Positions 22,326-32,281 of a stretch of DNA of 64,000 nt are shown here, in pieces. Numbering within the stretch: the first letter of the stretch is position 1; the number at the start of each line of letters is the position of its first letter. A program made the position numbers and the translations under genes. Source of the DNA: Terebella lapidaria (lineage: Eukaryota; Annelida; Polychaeta; Terebellida; Terebellidae); assembly GCA_949152475.1 (NCBI GenBank), contig OX424570.1, positions 22,936,694 through 23,000,693 of the forward strand, written 5' to 3'. The notes under the pieces were generated by a model that saw nothing but the letters and a program-made list of their open reading frames with translations, did not search any database and had not been told where the DNA came from.

Positions 22326-23387
22326 CAAAATAAGCCCAAAGGCTAAGATAGGTTACCGGACAATTTTGGTTTGGCCATGGCAGCATTGGCAGGTAACAGA
22401 CCTTGCGATTTACCAACTAAGGTTCACAGTGTGAACATATGACCTTGAGATTTATCAATCAAGGTCATCCGTGTGAACTTCGATGTCACCATTACATGTA
22501 TGTGTGCGGCATTTGATAGTCTATATGTTCATAATACAAAGATATATCTGGGTGGAATCGTTTAGGCCGCTCAGGTCAATTTACACATTCCGAGTCAGAC
22601 ATTTGGCACTCAAGGTCATCTGACGTCAAATTCAAGGTCATCATTAGTTGTGCCATATATGTCTTCCTATATGTTAATAATGCAAACGTAAGCTCTATCT
22701 GCAAGCATTTCATCTATAGAGGGAAATCTGGGCAATTTTTGACCCCAAAATTGCTGTTTTGACCTTTCAAGGTCATCGAAGGTCAATTTCAAGGTCACCA
22801 CACAAATCGCCATATATGACTTCCCATTTGAAAGTGCCAATTTCTAAGCTGTATCTTCAAGTGTTCTATGAGTACAGTCCTGACAGCTCCCATTATGAAG
22901 GATGAAAGTGCCGAAAAGTCCAAAAATTTTTCAAAGGGAGAAATTTTTTTTTGGCCTAGAAATGGCCCAAAATGGATAGTAATGCGATTTGGAGCGAATT
23001 TTTTTTTTTCGCCGACTCGTCAAGAATTCAAAATGGCCGCCACACGGAGACCGGCGATTCAAGGACAACAAAACATATACACATCATAAAGGTACATAAA
23101 GGAAATCTTTTGAAACAAAAATCTCAAGACTGATCAGACAGTTTTTGAGAAAATGGCTGCCAAAGTTCAAAATTGGGCATTTTTCGACAAAAATGGCCGC
23201 CAATTTGGAAAAATGCGAAAATAAAAAAAATAAAAAAAAGTTCCCTCTCGAAATATTTTTAGGCATTTTTGTGCAAAATGTCGGGCAGATTCGATTGTAA
23301 ACTTTAAAGATATTAATGTTGACGGACGATGACAGACGCAACGCCATGGCAATAGGTTATTGGACCAAAGATCTGGTAACCTAAAAA
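22326..23387 (-). mobile_element. GGTTACCGG-bounded element, second copy
   Basis: Inverted relative to the copy at 15577: it opens with GGTTACCGGACAATTTTGG (22351) and closes with ATCTGGTAACCT (to ~23381). It shares the ATTTCAAGGTCACC, CAAAATGGCCGCC and GATCAGACAG blocks but lacks the internal duplication, so it is ~1.06 kb. Open frames here are not coding-like. Confidence 0.7.
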
Positions 23388-23750
23388 TTACATGGCTAGT
23401 AGTGCTGGACAACTTTCTGACACGAACTGGTGCATTGATTGTCAGTGGTGGGTGAGTGGGGTTTATCAATATTCAACCCCACAGGCCCACACGTATACTC
23501 GGTCCGAGAAAAGAATAGATTAGATCAGAGAGACTGGATGCGATAAACAGTACTTGGAAGTAACCATAATAGAGATGATATATTTCAGAATAACAAAAGC
23601 AGAAATCTTCAGACACTGCTACAATTTTTAGAATATCAACTCCTGACCAACGTGTTTCTCAATGGAGGCAGACAAACCAACTACACAATGCTTTGAACAG
23701 GAGGATATTGTAAATTAATATACCGAAACAATAGCTGTGATTATTACCAA
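23388..23750. other. Short unassigned stretch
   Basis: No recognised repeat or exon between the GGTTACCGG element and the Penelope-like array. Confidence 0.5.
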
Positions 23751-23987
23751 TAGACGTGGAATCAATACCCAGTATCAAGTATTCCGAGCAAACAAAACAG
23801 GGTCCGTTATCCAATCTCATAGTCCGGGGACAGAAAGTCATATCAGGCATACGAAGTGAGAGAAAACAAAAATGACAGGGAAACTCATGAACCCCCGTAA
23901 ATGGCCATCAGGAGGTGAAATCAGGTGTTCCGGAAAGAGTGAGCATTTCCTGCCCCACTAGTGGCACCCGTCATGAATTCCCCAAAA

Positions 23988-26985
23988 TTAACATGAAAAT
24001 AGATCTAGTTGCATGGCAGACATGGATTTGCTGTATTTATCAACCAGATCATGATGACGTCCATAGAATTTCTTAAACGCAGCAATAAGTCTTGGTAAAA
24101 CATATCCTTGTCGTAGCAGTTTAGAGACTAGCTGGGCACTTCGATAGACAAAGTCCTCATATTTGCAACTAGCTCTGGAATAGCGCTGAAACAAACACAC
24201 CATATGCCGGTGACATAGGAATGTTGCTGCTTAGAAAAGGGAAATTGACTATGGAAAAATTGAAATCATCACGTTTGTCATATAATCTAGTTGACAGGTT
24301 AGAATCATTATCAATCTCCAACCTCAGGTCTAGATAGTTGGAAAAATTAGCGGATTCTGTAGTATCCTTAATTTCAAGTTCCTTAGGATATATGACATCC
24401 AAATAATCACCAAACTTGGGATTATTTAGCGACAATACATCATCTATGTATCGGAAAGTGAAATTAAAATTACATGTTAGTTTCTTAGAACCTCCTCTTT
24501 GTAAATGTTGGATAAAATCTGATTCATATGAGTATAAAAACAGGTCTGCCAATAATGGTGCACAGTTTGTACCCATGGGAATACCAATAGTTTGTTGAAA
24601 TATTCGACCACCAAATTCCACAAAAATATTATCAATCAGAAAATTAACCATATTTACCACATCTATTTCAGTATATTTGTATGGGGCATCAGAGTCGCCT
24701 TTAACAAAATAAGCGGTATTATATTTAACTACAATATAGTGGTACCGACGTTGTCCCTTTTTAGAGAAAAATGAATTATTGATTAGTTTTTTAAGCTGAG
24801 ATTTCAGTTCAGAATGAGGTATAATTGTGTACAAAGTGGAGAAATCAAATGTTTTGATAGACGTTACTTTTGAAAGTGTGTGCGCATGTAGATATTCCAA
24901 TAAAGATTTGGAATTTTTTAATATCCACATTTGGTTTATACCACTTCTAGAATAGATGGTTTCAGAGTACTTTTGGAGACCCTGTTTAATTTTAGACAAT
25001 ATAGTAGTTAATATTTTAGAAAGGGCTTTGGTAGAACATGATGCTGAACCTGAAATATATCTTTGTTTGTGTGGATTTTTGTGCAACTTTGGGATCCAAT
25101 ATAAGTTCGGTAGATTAGAATCTTTACATGAGGTAGTAATACCAAACGAATGCAATACAGACAAATGATTTGATAAGATATCCTGTTTGGGCACGGTAAT
25201 GGCTTGGTATGTACTATTGGGATTAGTATTGTTGGCAATACCCAGTTCGTCAAACAGGCACTGTATATAGTATGCTTTACAAACAAAAACAACATTATTA
25301 GAAGCTTTATCTGCAGGGACAATGACGAACCTTTCTTGAAGTTTCAACAAACTATTAGTAACCACGGGATCATTGAAGACAGAGCTATATTTAGTACTAA
25401 CTGACTTTGACAAAACATTGATGCGTTTGTTTACCAATGACCTAATCTGTTTGACCCATTCTGACAGAGAATCAGTTTCTGCCTTTTCTCGCTTTGTCCA
25501 TTTTCTGGCATGCTCCTCAACTGCATCCATGATTAACTTAAAATTGTATCTCCATGAAAACGACGTGGGCTCTCTATATTTGGGACCTTTGGACAAAATG
25601 TCTTTCAATGATTCATTCTCCACTATATTGAGGTCGCCTGAAATAACATGCCCAACTGGATCGTGTATGAACGGAGAGTTAATGCAAGTGCAGGAGGGTG
25701 GGTTATGTAAGAGATCATCAATATCCAAATCATTCAATGTTTGTTTGTAGTTGAAAATCTTGGAAGCAACAGATTTGGTATATGAGTAGGATACAGATGG
25801 AGCAGCCGTGTCAGTGAAGTATGATGGTACCTGGGACTGAACAGACTTATGATGTAATATATTACCGATGTTAATTGCATCAATACCTTTATTGGCAAAT
25901 TTTATCTTCAGAAAAGACCGTTTGGGTGGTATATATTCGGAATTCTGTGTTGGCTTATAAAGCCGATGATAAACAATATCCATGATAATGGAATACAGAC
26001 GAAATTCATAGCTATTGGTATTTCTGATATAGTGGGTAGGACATTGGTCCTCTAGTTCTTTAAGTTTAACATGAGGTATGGCAAATAATTTAGTGCGAAC
26101 ATAGTGCAGTCCAAGTGGTTGTTTCAATATTTCGAGTAGACCATCAAAGGAAATATTATGAATAGATGGTCGATTATAATGTCGTTGTCCATGGCTTCGT
26201 TTCCTACGTTTAAATGATGTAAATAAATTCATTACATTGACTGAACTGCATCCTGGGCTTGTCAGGTTTCCCACTGAACTGATATTATCGTTACAGCCAT
26301 AAGGTGTAGCTGTGCCTAGTTCACGTATCCAATGTTCTTCTCGTTTCCTGCGGGTGGGTGTACTTAATGAGGGACTATTTGTATGGTGGTATATTTTTTC
26401 TATGACTCGAACTTTCATTGACAAAATAGAATGGTCATCCTGATTAAAATGTTGATAAAGTAGTTGATTAGAATTATTATTGATGTTGGAACGATGACCA
26501 TTAACTCTCTTGTTAAGCTGTCCTTTGGTTTCTCCAATATATACGAGACCACATATAGTGCATTCAATTCCATATACGATATTGCTGGTCTTGCAATTGA
26601 TGTTTTCATAACTTTTACTAGTATATGTACGTTTGGTAAGTGAACTTGTGAACTGTGAATCTGTAATTAATATATCACAAGTTTTGCAGTTTTTTGCTCT
26701 ACATTTATTAATACTATATTGACAATCATCACCCTCTGCTTTCATTATATCTGGAAGTTTGATTTTGCAATCTCTAATATTAATAAAATTACACGAGTTG
26801 TTGTACCATAGGGAACGATCAGAAGAGACTACGTATGATGTTTTCATAATATCTGATATGATGAGTCTAGGGGCACCTTCTGAGGAAGCTGTGACCGTGC
26901 CCTTGGACACAGCTTTTTGACACCTTTTTATACTGGGCGCCGTGTCAACCAGTTTGTTTCCGTTGTCTTTGTACTGCATAGTCAT
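23988..26985 (-). pseudogene. Penelope-like GIY-YIG/RT polyprotein, frameshifted copy
   Basis: Near-identical to the ORF at 27328-30333, but an 8-base net deletion near 24185 shifts frame. The open frame ends at 24169 after 938 codons, replacing the last ~70 residues with a few unrelated ones. The lost C-terminal segment is still visible in another frame down to 23988. The GIY-YIG part and the RT core, including YIDD, lie upstream of the break and are intact. Few amino-acid differences from unit 2 are seen (for example Thr/Ala near residue 298, Ile/Thr near 710 and 721), so the duplication is recent. Confidence 0.9.
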
Positions 26986-27001
26986 TTCAAATACTAGGTT
27001 A

Positions 27002-27090
27002 AACCTAACTATACTAGGTTTACTGAGCTGATGGTGCCAGCGGGGACAAATAATTATCCACCAGCAAAGACACCGACTCAGTTATAGTAA
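27002..27090 (-). other. Hairpin module at Penelope-unit junction (copy 1)
   Basis: A ~70-nt segment running from TTTACTGAGCTGATGG to CACCGACTCAG. Its ends can pair and the interior GGTG/CACC can extend the stem. It aligns base by base with the junction of the 365-bp satellite (CTACTGAGTTGATGG ... CACCGACTCAG). A second copy is at about 30350-30438. A self-cleaving RNA is conceivable, since Penelope elements often carry hammerhead ribozymes, but I cannot fit the hammerhead core to it. Confidence 0.7.
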
Positions 27091-27327
27091 TAGACGTGGA
27101 ATCAATACCCAGTATCAAGTATTCCGAGCAAACAAAACAGGGTCCGTTATCCAATCTCATAGTCCGGGGACAGAAAGTCATATCAGGCATACGAAGTGAG
27201 AGAAAACAAAAATGACAGGGAAACTCATGAACCCCCGTAAATGGCCATCAGGAGGTGAAATCAGGTGTTCCGGAAAGAGTGAGCATTTCCTGCCCCACTA
27301 GTGGCACCCGTCATGAATTCCCCAAAA

Positions 27328-30300
27328 TTAACATGAAAATAGATCTAGTTGCATGGCAGACATGGATTTGCTGTATTTATCAACCAGATCATGATGACGT
27401 CCATAGAATTTCTTAAACGCAGCAATAAGTCTTGGTAAAACATATCCTTGTCGTAGCAGTTTAGAGACTAGCTGGGCACTTCGATAGACAAAGTCCTCAT
27501 ATTTGCAACTAGCTCTGGAATAGCGTATAAGTTGAGAAACAAACACACCATATGCCGGTGACATAGGAATGTTGCTGCTTAGAAAAGGGAAATTGACTAT
27601 GGAAAAATTGAAATCATCACGTTTGTCATATAATCTAGTTGACAGGTTAGAATCATTATCAATCTCCAACCTCAGGTCTAGATAGTTGGAAAAATTAGCG
27701 GATTCTGTAGTATCCTTAATTTCAAGTTCCTTAGGATATATGACATCCAAATAATCACCAAACTTGGGATTATTTAGCGACAATACATCATCTATGTATC
27801 GGAAAGTGAAATTAAAATTACATGTTAGTTTCTTAGAACCTCCTCTTTGTAAATGTTGGATAAAATCTGATTCATATGAGTATAAAAACAGGTCTGCCAA
27901 TAATGGTGCACAGTTTGTACCCATGGGAATACCAATAGTTTGTTGAAATATTCGACCACCAAATTCCACAAAAATATTATCAATCAGAAAATTAACCATA
28001 TTTACCACATCTATTTCAGTATATTTGTATGGGGCATCAGAGTCGCCTTTAACAAAATAAGCGGTATTATATTTAACTACAATATAGTGGTACCGACGTT
28101 GTCCCTTTTTAGAGAAAAATGAATTATTGATTAGTTTTTTAAGCTGAGATTTCAGTTCAGAATGAGGTATAGTTGTGTACAAAGTGGAGAAATCAAATGT
28201 TTTGGTAGACGTTACTTTTGAAAGTGTGTGCGCATGTAGATATTCCAATAAAGATTTGGAATTTTTTAATATCCACATTTGGTTTATACCACTTCTAGAA
28301 TAGATGGTTTCAGAGTACTTTTGGAGACCCTGTTTAATTTTAGACAATATAGTAGTTAATATTTTAGAAAGGGCTTTGGTAGAACATGATGCTGAACCTG
28401 AAATATATCTTTGTTTGTGTGGATTTTTGTGCAACTTTGGGATCCAATATAAGTTCGGTAGATTAGAATCTTTACATGAGGTAGTAATACCAAACGAATG
28501 CAATACAGACAAATGATTTGATAAGATATCCTGTTTGGGCACGGTAATGGCTTGGTATGTACTATTGGGATTAGTATTGTTGGCAATACCCAGTTCGTCA
28601 AACAGGCACTGTATATAGTATGCTTTACAAACAAAAACAACATTATTAGAAGCTTTATCTGCAGGGACAATGACGAACCTTTCTTGAAGTTTCAACAAAC
28701 TATTAGTAACCACGGGATCATTGAAGACAGAGCTATATTTAGTACTAACTGACTTTGACAAAACATTGATGCGTTTGTTTACCAATGACCTAATCTGTTT
28801 GACCCATTCTGACAGAGAATCAGTTTCTGCCTTTTCTCGCTTTGTCCATTTTCTGGCATGCTCCTCAACTGCATCCATGATTAACTTAAAATTGTATCTC
28901 CATGAAAACGACGTGGGCTCTCTATATTTGGGACCTTTGGACAAAATGTCTTTCAATGATTCATTCTCCACTATATTGAGGTCGCCTGAAATAACATGCC
29001 CAACTGGATCGTGTATGAACGGAGAGTTAATGCAAGTGCAGGAGGGTGGGTTATGTAAGAGATCATCAATATCCAAATCATTCAATGTTTGTTTGTAGTT
29101 GAAAATCTTGGAAGCAACAGATTTGGTATATGAGTAGGATACAGATGGAGCAGCCGTGTCAGTGAAGTATGATGGTACCTGGGACTGAACAGACTTATGA
29201 TGTAATATATTACCGATGTTAATTGCATCAATACCTTTATTGGCAAATTTTATCTTCAGAAAAGACCGTTTGGGTGGTATATATTCGGAATTCTGTGTTG
29301 GCTTATAAAGCCGATGATAAACAATATCCATGATAATGGAATACAGACGAAATTCATAGCTATTGGTATTTCTGATATAGTGGGTAGGACATTGGTCCTC
29401 TAGTTCTTTAAGTTTAACATGAGGTATGGCAAATAATTTAGCGCGAACATAGTGCAGTCCAAGTGGTTGTTTCAATATTTCGAGTAGACCATCAAAGGAA
29501 ATATTATGAATAGATGGTCGATTATAATGTCGTTGTCCATGGCTTCGTTTCCTACGTTTAAATGATGTAAATAAATTCATTACATTGACTGAACTGCATC
29601 CTGGGCTTGTCAGGTTTCCCACTGAACTGATATTATCGTTACAGCCATAAGGTGTAGCTGTGCCTAGTTCACGTATCCAATGTTCTTCTCGTTTCCTGCG
29701 GGTGGGTGTACTTAATGAGGGACTATTAGTATGGTGGTATATTTTTTCTATGACTCGAACTTTCATTGACAAAATAGAATGGTCATCCTGATTAAAATGT
29801 TGATAAAGTAGTTGATTAGAATTATTATTGATGTTGGAACGATGACCATTAACTCTCTTGTTAAGCTGTCCTTTGGTTTCTCCAATATATACGAGACCAC
29901 ATATAGTGCATTCAATTCCATATACGATATTGCTGGTCTTGCAATTGATGTTTTCATAACTTTTACTAGTATATGTACGTTTGGTAAGTGAACTTGTGAA
30001 CTGTGAATCTGTAATTAATATATCACAAGTTTTGCAGTTTTTTGCTCTACATTTATTAATACTATATTGACAATCATCACCCTCTGCTTTCATTATATCT
30101 GGAAGTTTGATTTTGCAATCTCTAATATTAATAAAATTACACGAGTTGTTGTACCATAGGGAACGATCAGAAGAGACTACGTATGATGTTTTCATAATAT
30201 CTGATATGATGAGTCTAGGGGCACCTTCTGAGGAAGCTGTGACCGTGCCCTTGGACACAGCTTTTTGACACCTTTTTATACTGGGCGCCGTGTCAACCAG

Positions 30301-30333
30301 TTTGTTTCCGTTGTCTTTGTACTGCATAGTCAT
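27328..30333 (-). CDS. Naiad-type Penelope-like protein: N-terminal GIY-YIG endonuclease plus reverse transcriptase
   Basis: 1,001 residues starting MTMQYKDN. Order: a Cys cluster (Cys 95, 100, 103); GIY-YIG nuclease about residues 130-225, with VYGI (137-140), VYIG (148-151), an Arg in NGHR (162-165) and a Glu near 217; a basic linker (258-268); then RT about 550-900, with FDFSTLY (713-719), GIPMGTNCAP (801-810) and catalytic YIDD (846-849); then a thumb-like C-terminus. In canonical Penelope elements the GIY-YIG domain is C-terminal; N-terminal placement is the diagnostic permutation of the Naiad/Chlamys clade. The enzyme would nick target DNA and prime reverse transcription of its own RNA in the nucleus. 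The start is the first Met, 105 bases from the next unit. Confidence 0.92.
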   Translation of the reverse strand: MTMQYKDNGNKLVDTAPSIKRCQKAVSKGTVTASSEGAPRLIISDIMKTSYVVSSDRSLWYNNSCNFINIRDCKIKLPDIMKAEGDDCQYSINKCRAKNCKTCDILITDSQFTSSLTKRTYTSKSYENINCKTSNIVYGIECTICGLVYIGETKGQLNKRVNGHRSNINNNSNQLLYQHFNQDDHSILSMKVRVIEKIYHHTNSPSLSTPTRRKREEHWIRELGTATPYGCNDNISSVGNLTSPGCSSVNVMNLFTSFKRRKRSHGQRHYNRPSIHNISFDGLLEILKQPLGLHYVRAKLFAIPHVKLKELEDQCPTHYIRNTNSYEFRLYSIIMDIVYHRLYKPTQNSEYIPPKRSFLKIKFANKGIDAINIGNILHHKSVQSQVPSYFTDTAAPSVSYSYTKSVASKIFNYKQTLNDLDIDDLLHNPPSCTCINSPFIHDPVGHVISGDLNIVENESLKDILSKGPKYREPTSFSWRYNFKLIMDAVEEHARKWTKREKAETDSLSEWVKQIRSLVNKRINVLSKSVSTKYSSVFNDPVVTNSLLKLQERFVIVPADKASNNVVFVCKAYYIQCLFDELGIANNTNPNSTYQAITVPKQDILSNHLSVLHSFGITTSCKDSNLPNLYWIPKLHKNPHKQRYISGSASCSTKALSKILTTILSKIKQGLQKYSETIYSRSGINQMWILKNSKSLLEYLHAHTLSKVTSTKTFDFSTLYTTIPHSELKSQLKKLINNSFFSKKGQRRYHYIVVKYNTAYFVKGDSDAPYKYTEIDVVNMVNFLIDNIFVEFGGRIFQQTIGIPMGTNCAPLLADLFLYSYESDFIQHLQRGGSKKLTCNFNFTFRYIDDVLSLNNPKFGDYLDVIYPKELEIKDTTESANFSNYLDLRLEIDNDSNLSTRLYDKRDDFNFSIVNFPFLSSNIPMSPAYGVFVSQLIRYSRASCKYEDFVYRSAQLVSKLLRQGYVLPRLIAAFKKFYGRHHDLVDKYSKSMSAMQLDLFSC

Positions 30334-30349
30334 TTCAAATACTAGGTTA

Positions 30350-30438
30350 AACCTAACTATACTAGGTTTACTGAGCTGATGGTGCCAGCGGGGACAAATA
30401 ATTATCCACCAGCAAAGACACCGACTCAGTTATAGTAA
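30350..30438 (-). other. Hairpin module at Penelope-unit junction (copy 2)
   Basis: Identical to the copy before 27091 as far as I can see. It lies between the ATG of unit 2 and the partial third unit. Confidence 0.7.
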
Positions 30439-30656
30439 TAGACGTGGAATCAATACCCAGTATCAAGTATTCCGAGCAAACAAAACAGGGTCCGTTATCC
30501 AATCTCATAGTCCGGGGACAGAAAGTCATATCAGGCATACGAAGTGAGAGAAAACAAAAATGACAGGAAACTCATGAACCCCCGTAAATGGCCATCAGGA
30601 GGTGAAATCAGGTGTTCCGGAAAGAGTGAGCATTTCCTGCCCCACTAGTATATCTC
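30439..30656 (-). mobile_element. Penelope-like terminal repeat, partial third unit
   Basis: Repeats 27091-27300 up to TGCCCCACTAG, then diverges, so the array ends here. It differs by one base deletion (GACAGGAAACTC versus GACAGGGAAACTC). Confidence 0.9.
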
Positions 30657-30799
30657 AATACTAGAGTAAAATATTTCAGTAATTAAGTCTTTTTGTATTT
30701 GACATCATTCTAGCATTAATCATGGGATATCTGATATCATGATCGGTGCCACAAGAATACAGGAACGGCCACATATTTCAGGCCTATATACCAAAATGT

Positions 30800-31990
30800 A
30801 CCTGTATATGTATGTATGTATTTATTGACCGGAGTCCAGATATGCAGTTAACATGACAGTACAATGACACGAATACATGTACAATAGGTATTATGATTAT
30901 CAAAATATGTATATATCAGTCTTCATTCATATTCGATTCATTTGAACACCGCTTTTGCACACTCTGTTGTGTTTATGAATGTATCAGTTGAGTCCGTAGG
31001 TGTATGAGCACGCAATTTTTGCACTATTGCACATCTATAAAGTACTTGTTCGACGGTTTGGGGCTCAGTGCTACACTGACATAGTCTGTCTTGTCGTGGT
31101 GTTTTATCCCAGCGGCCTGTTTCGATGCGTCACTTATGGGATCCACATCGATACCAAGTGAGAATGATTCTGTCCTGTTCAAATAGCTCGTGGTCACCAT
31201 ATATGATGCTATATGTCAGTTCCGGATTCACAACCAGATAGTCCCCTACTTTACTTTGAGGGTCGCTTGCTGCTTTCTGTATGATCCTGTCTGCTGTGCC
31301 ATGGATTACTGACGCACCGCTTGCAGCATCCATGTGCGGGGAATCCAGTAGGTCATTATTATGGCGCACATATGGCAGACCGAGCTCTTCAGCTTTTCGC
31401 ACAAGCCGAGTCAGTGGTGAGTCTGGGTTATCCATGGAGTCCTGTTTGAGTTTTGTACAGAACTTTCTGTTTGTGTTGGACTCGTGCAATGATTGGTAAT
31501 CATCTGGACTCATTCAGCACAATGTCGTTTGGTGTGTTACTTCTAACACCTAGGGTTATTTTCACAGCCTTCCCATGTATTACTTCCAGCTGTTTCAGGT
31601 TGGCTTGTGCCCAGACCTCGCAGCCGTACAACAGGGAGGAGGGAACACATGCTTCCAAAGTTTTCAGCTTGACTGATATTGGACAGTACTCGTTGCTTTT
31701 AATGAAGCTTGTAAGTTTTACCAACACAGTCGCACGTCTATTTTTTACATGCTCCCGTAGGTCCATGGCTATCGATCCCGATTCCCGAGTCAGTGATGGG
31801 TGAACCAAGATAAGTCTACACGGACTGATATGCAATTTCACCAGATTTAAGTGGAAGTGGTATTTTTCTCTGTTGTAGGGTTGATGATCATGTATGCAGA
31901 TTTGTTAATGTTGAGGCTCAGTTTGTTGTCCTTGAAATAGTCTTTGCACTTCTGCACAAATAGTTCACGATTTGTGCTAAGTACCTACAT
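30800..31990 (-). mobile_element. Decayed non-LTR retrotransposon 3' end
   Basis: Read on the minus strand: an RT C-terminal-like stretch (KLSLNINKSAYMII, about 31920-31860), then SLLYGCEVW and LGVRSNTPNDIV (31500-31700), then a tail containing CQCSTEPQTVEQVLYRC. The frame is broken at several points (ORF pieces 31500-31841 and 31130-31513, then another frame). It ends in a short ATACAT-type tract near 30808-30835, as non-LTR elements often do. The exact clade (CR1/Jockey-like) is not resolved. Confidence 0.75.
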
Positions 31991-32281
31991 GTAGCTTTTA
32001 CTGACCAAATGTCAGTTTATCGGTCGAGCTATAGTTCTTAGCTAATGTATAGCTGCAGTATATACATACATCTTCTATTGTGTTACTTATCCTCGAGCGG
32101 GTCAGAATCGGTTGGTCAGCATTTCACTTTGTTGTATTGTCTCAGTTTTTGTTGACAAAATCTCATTATATATGTGATATAATGTTGATACATATTTTTG
32201 TCGACACACACATTTAACAAATACATTGTGATGGTTGTGCATACAGTGTAAGTAAACTATTATCTAAACAAAAAATTGGTC
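31991..32281. other. Downstream region of SET gene A
   Basis: AT-rich, without recognised repeats. It contains the presumed 3' UTR of the minus-strand SET gene; no clear AATAAA was found close to the stop. Confidence 0.4.

Larger units (their letters stand above)
23751..27090 (-). mobile_element. Penelope-like element unit 1 (3,340 bp)
   Basis: Head-to-tail unit whose start (GACGTGGAATCAATACCC) recurs at 27091 and 30439. Read on the minus strand it comprises the ORF, a ~230-bp 3' region, and a ~105-bp junction with the CTGAG/CTCAG hairpin module. It is 8 bp shorter than unit 2 because of one indel near 24185. Tandem head-to-tail arrangement with pseudo-LTRs is typical of Penelope-like elements. 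Confidence 0.9.
27091..30438 (-). mobile_element. Penelope-like element unit 2 (3,348 bp), intact
   Basis: Complete tandem unit between the repeated starts at 27091 and 30439. It holds an uninterrupted 1,001-codon ORF and both flanking terminal repeats, so it looks capable of encoding its full protein. Confidence 0.9.

Noticed and set aside
25373..25750. Plus-strand ORFs antisense to the Penelope-like RT (also 28721-29098 and others)
   Set aside because: Shadows of the conserved minus-strand coding frame, duplicated because the unit is duplicated.
27002..27090. Hammerhead ribozyme in the hairpin module
   Set aside because: CTGATGG is present, but I could not place the GAAA box, stems and cleavage site in a consistent order on either strand. 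Left as a test, not a call.
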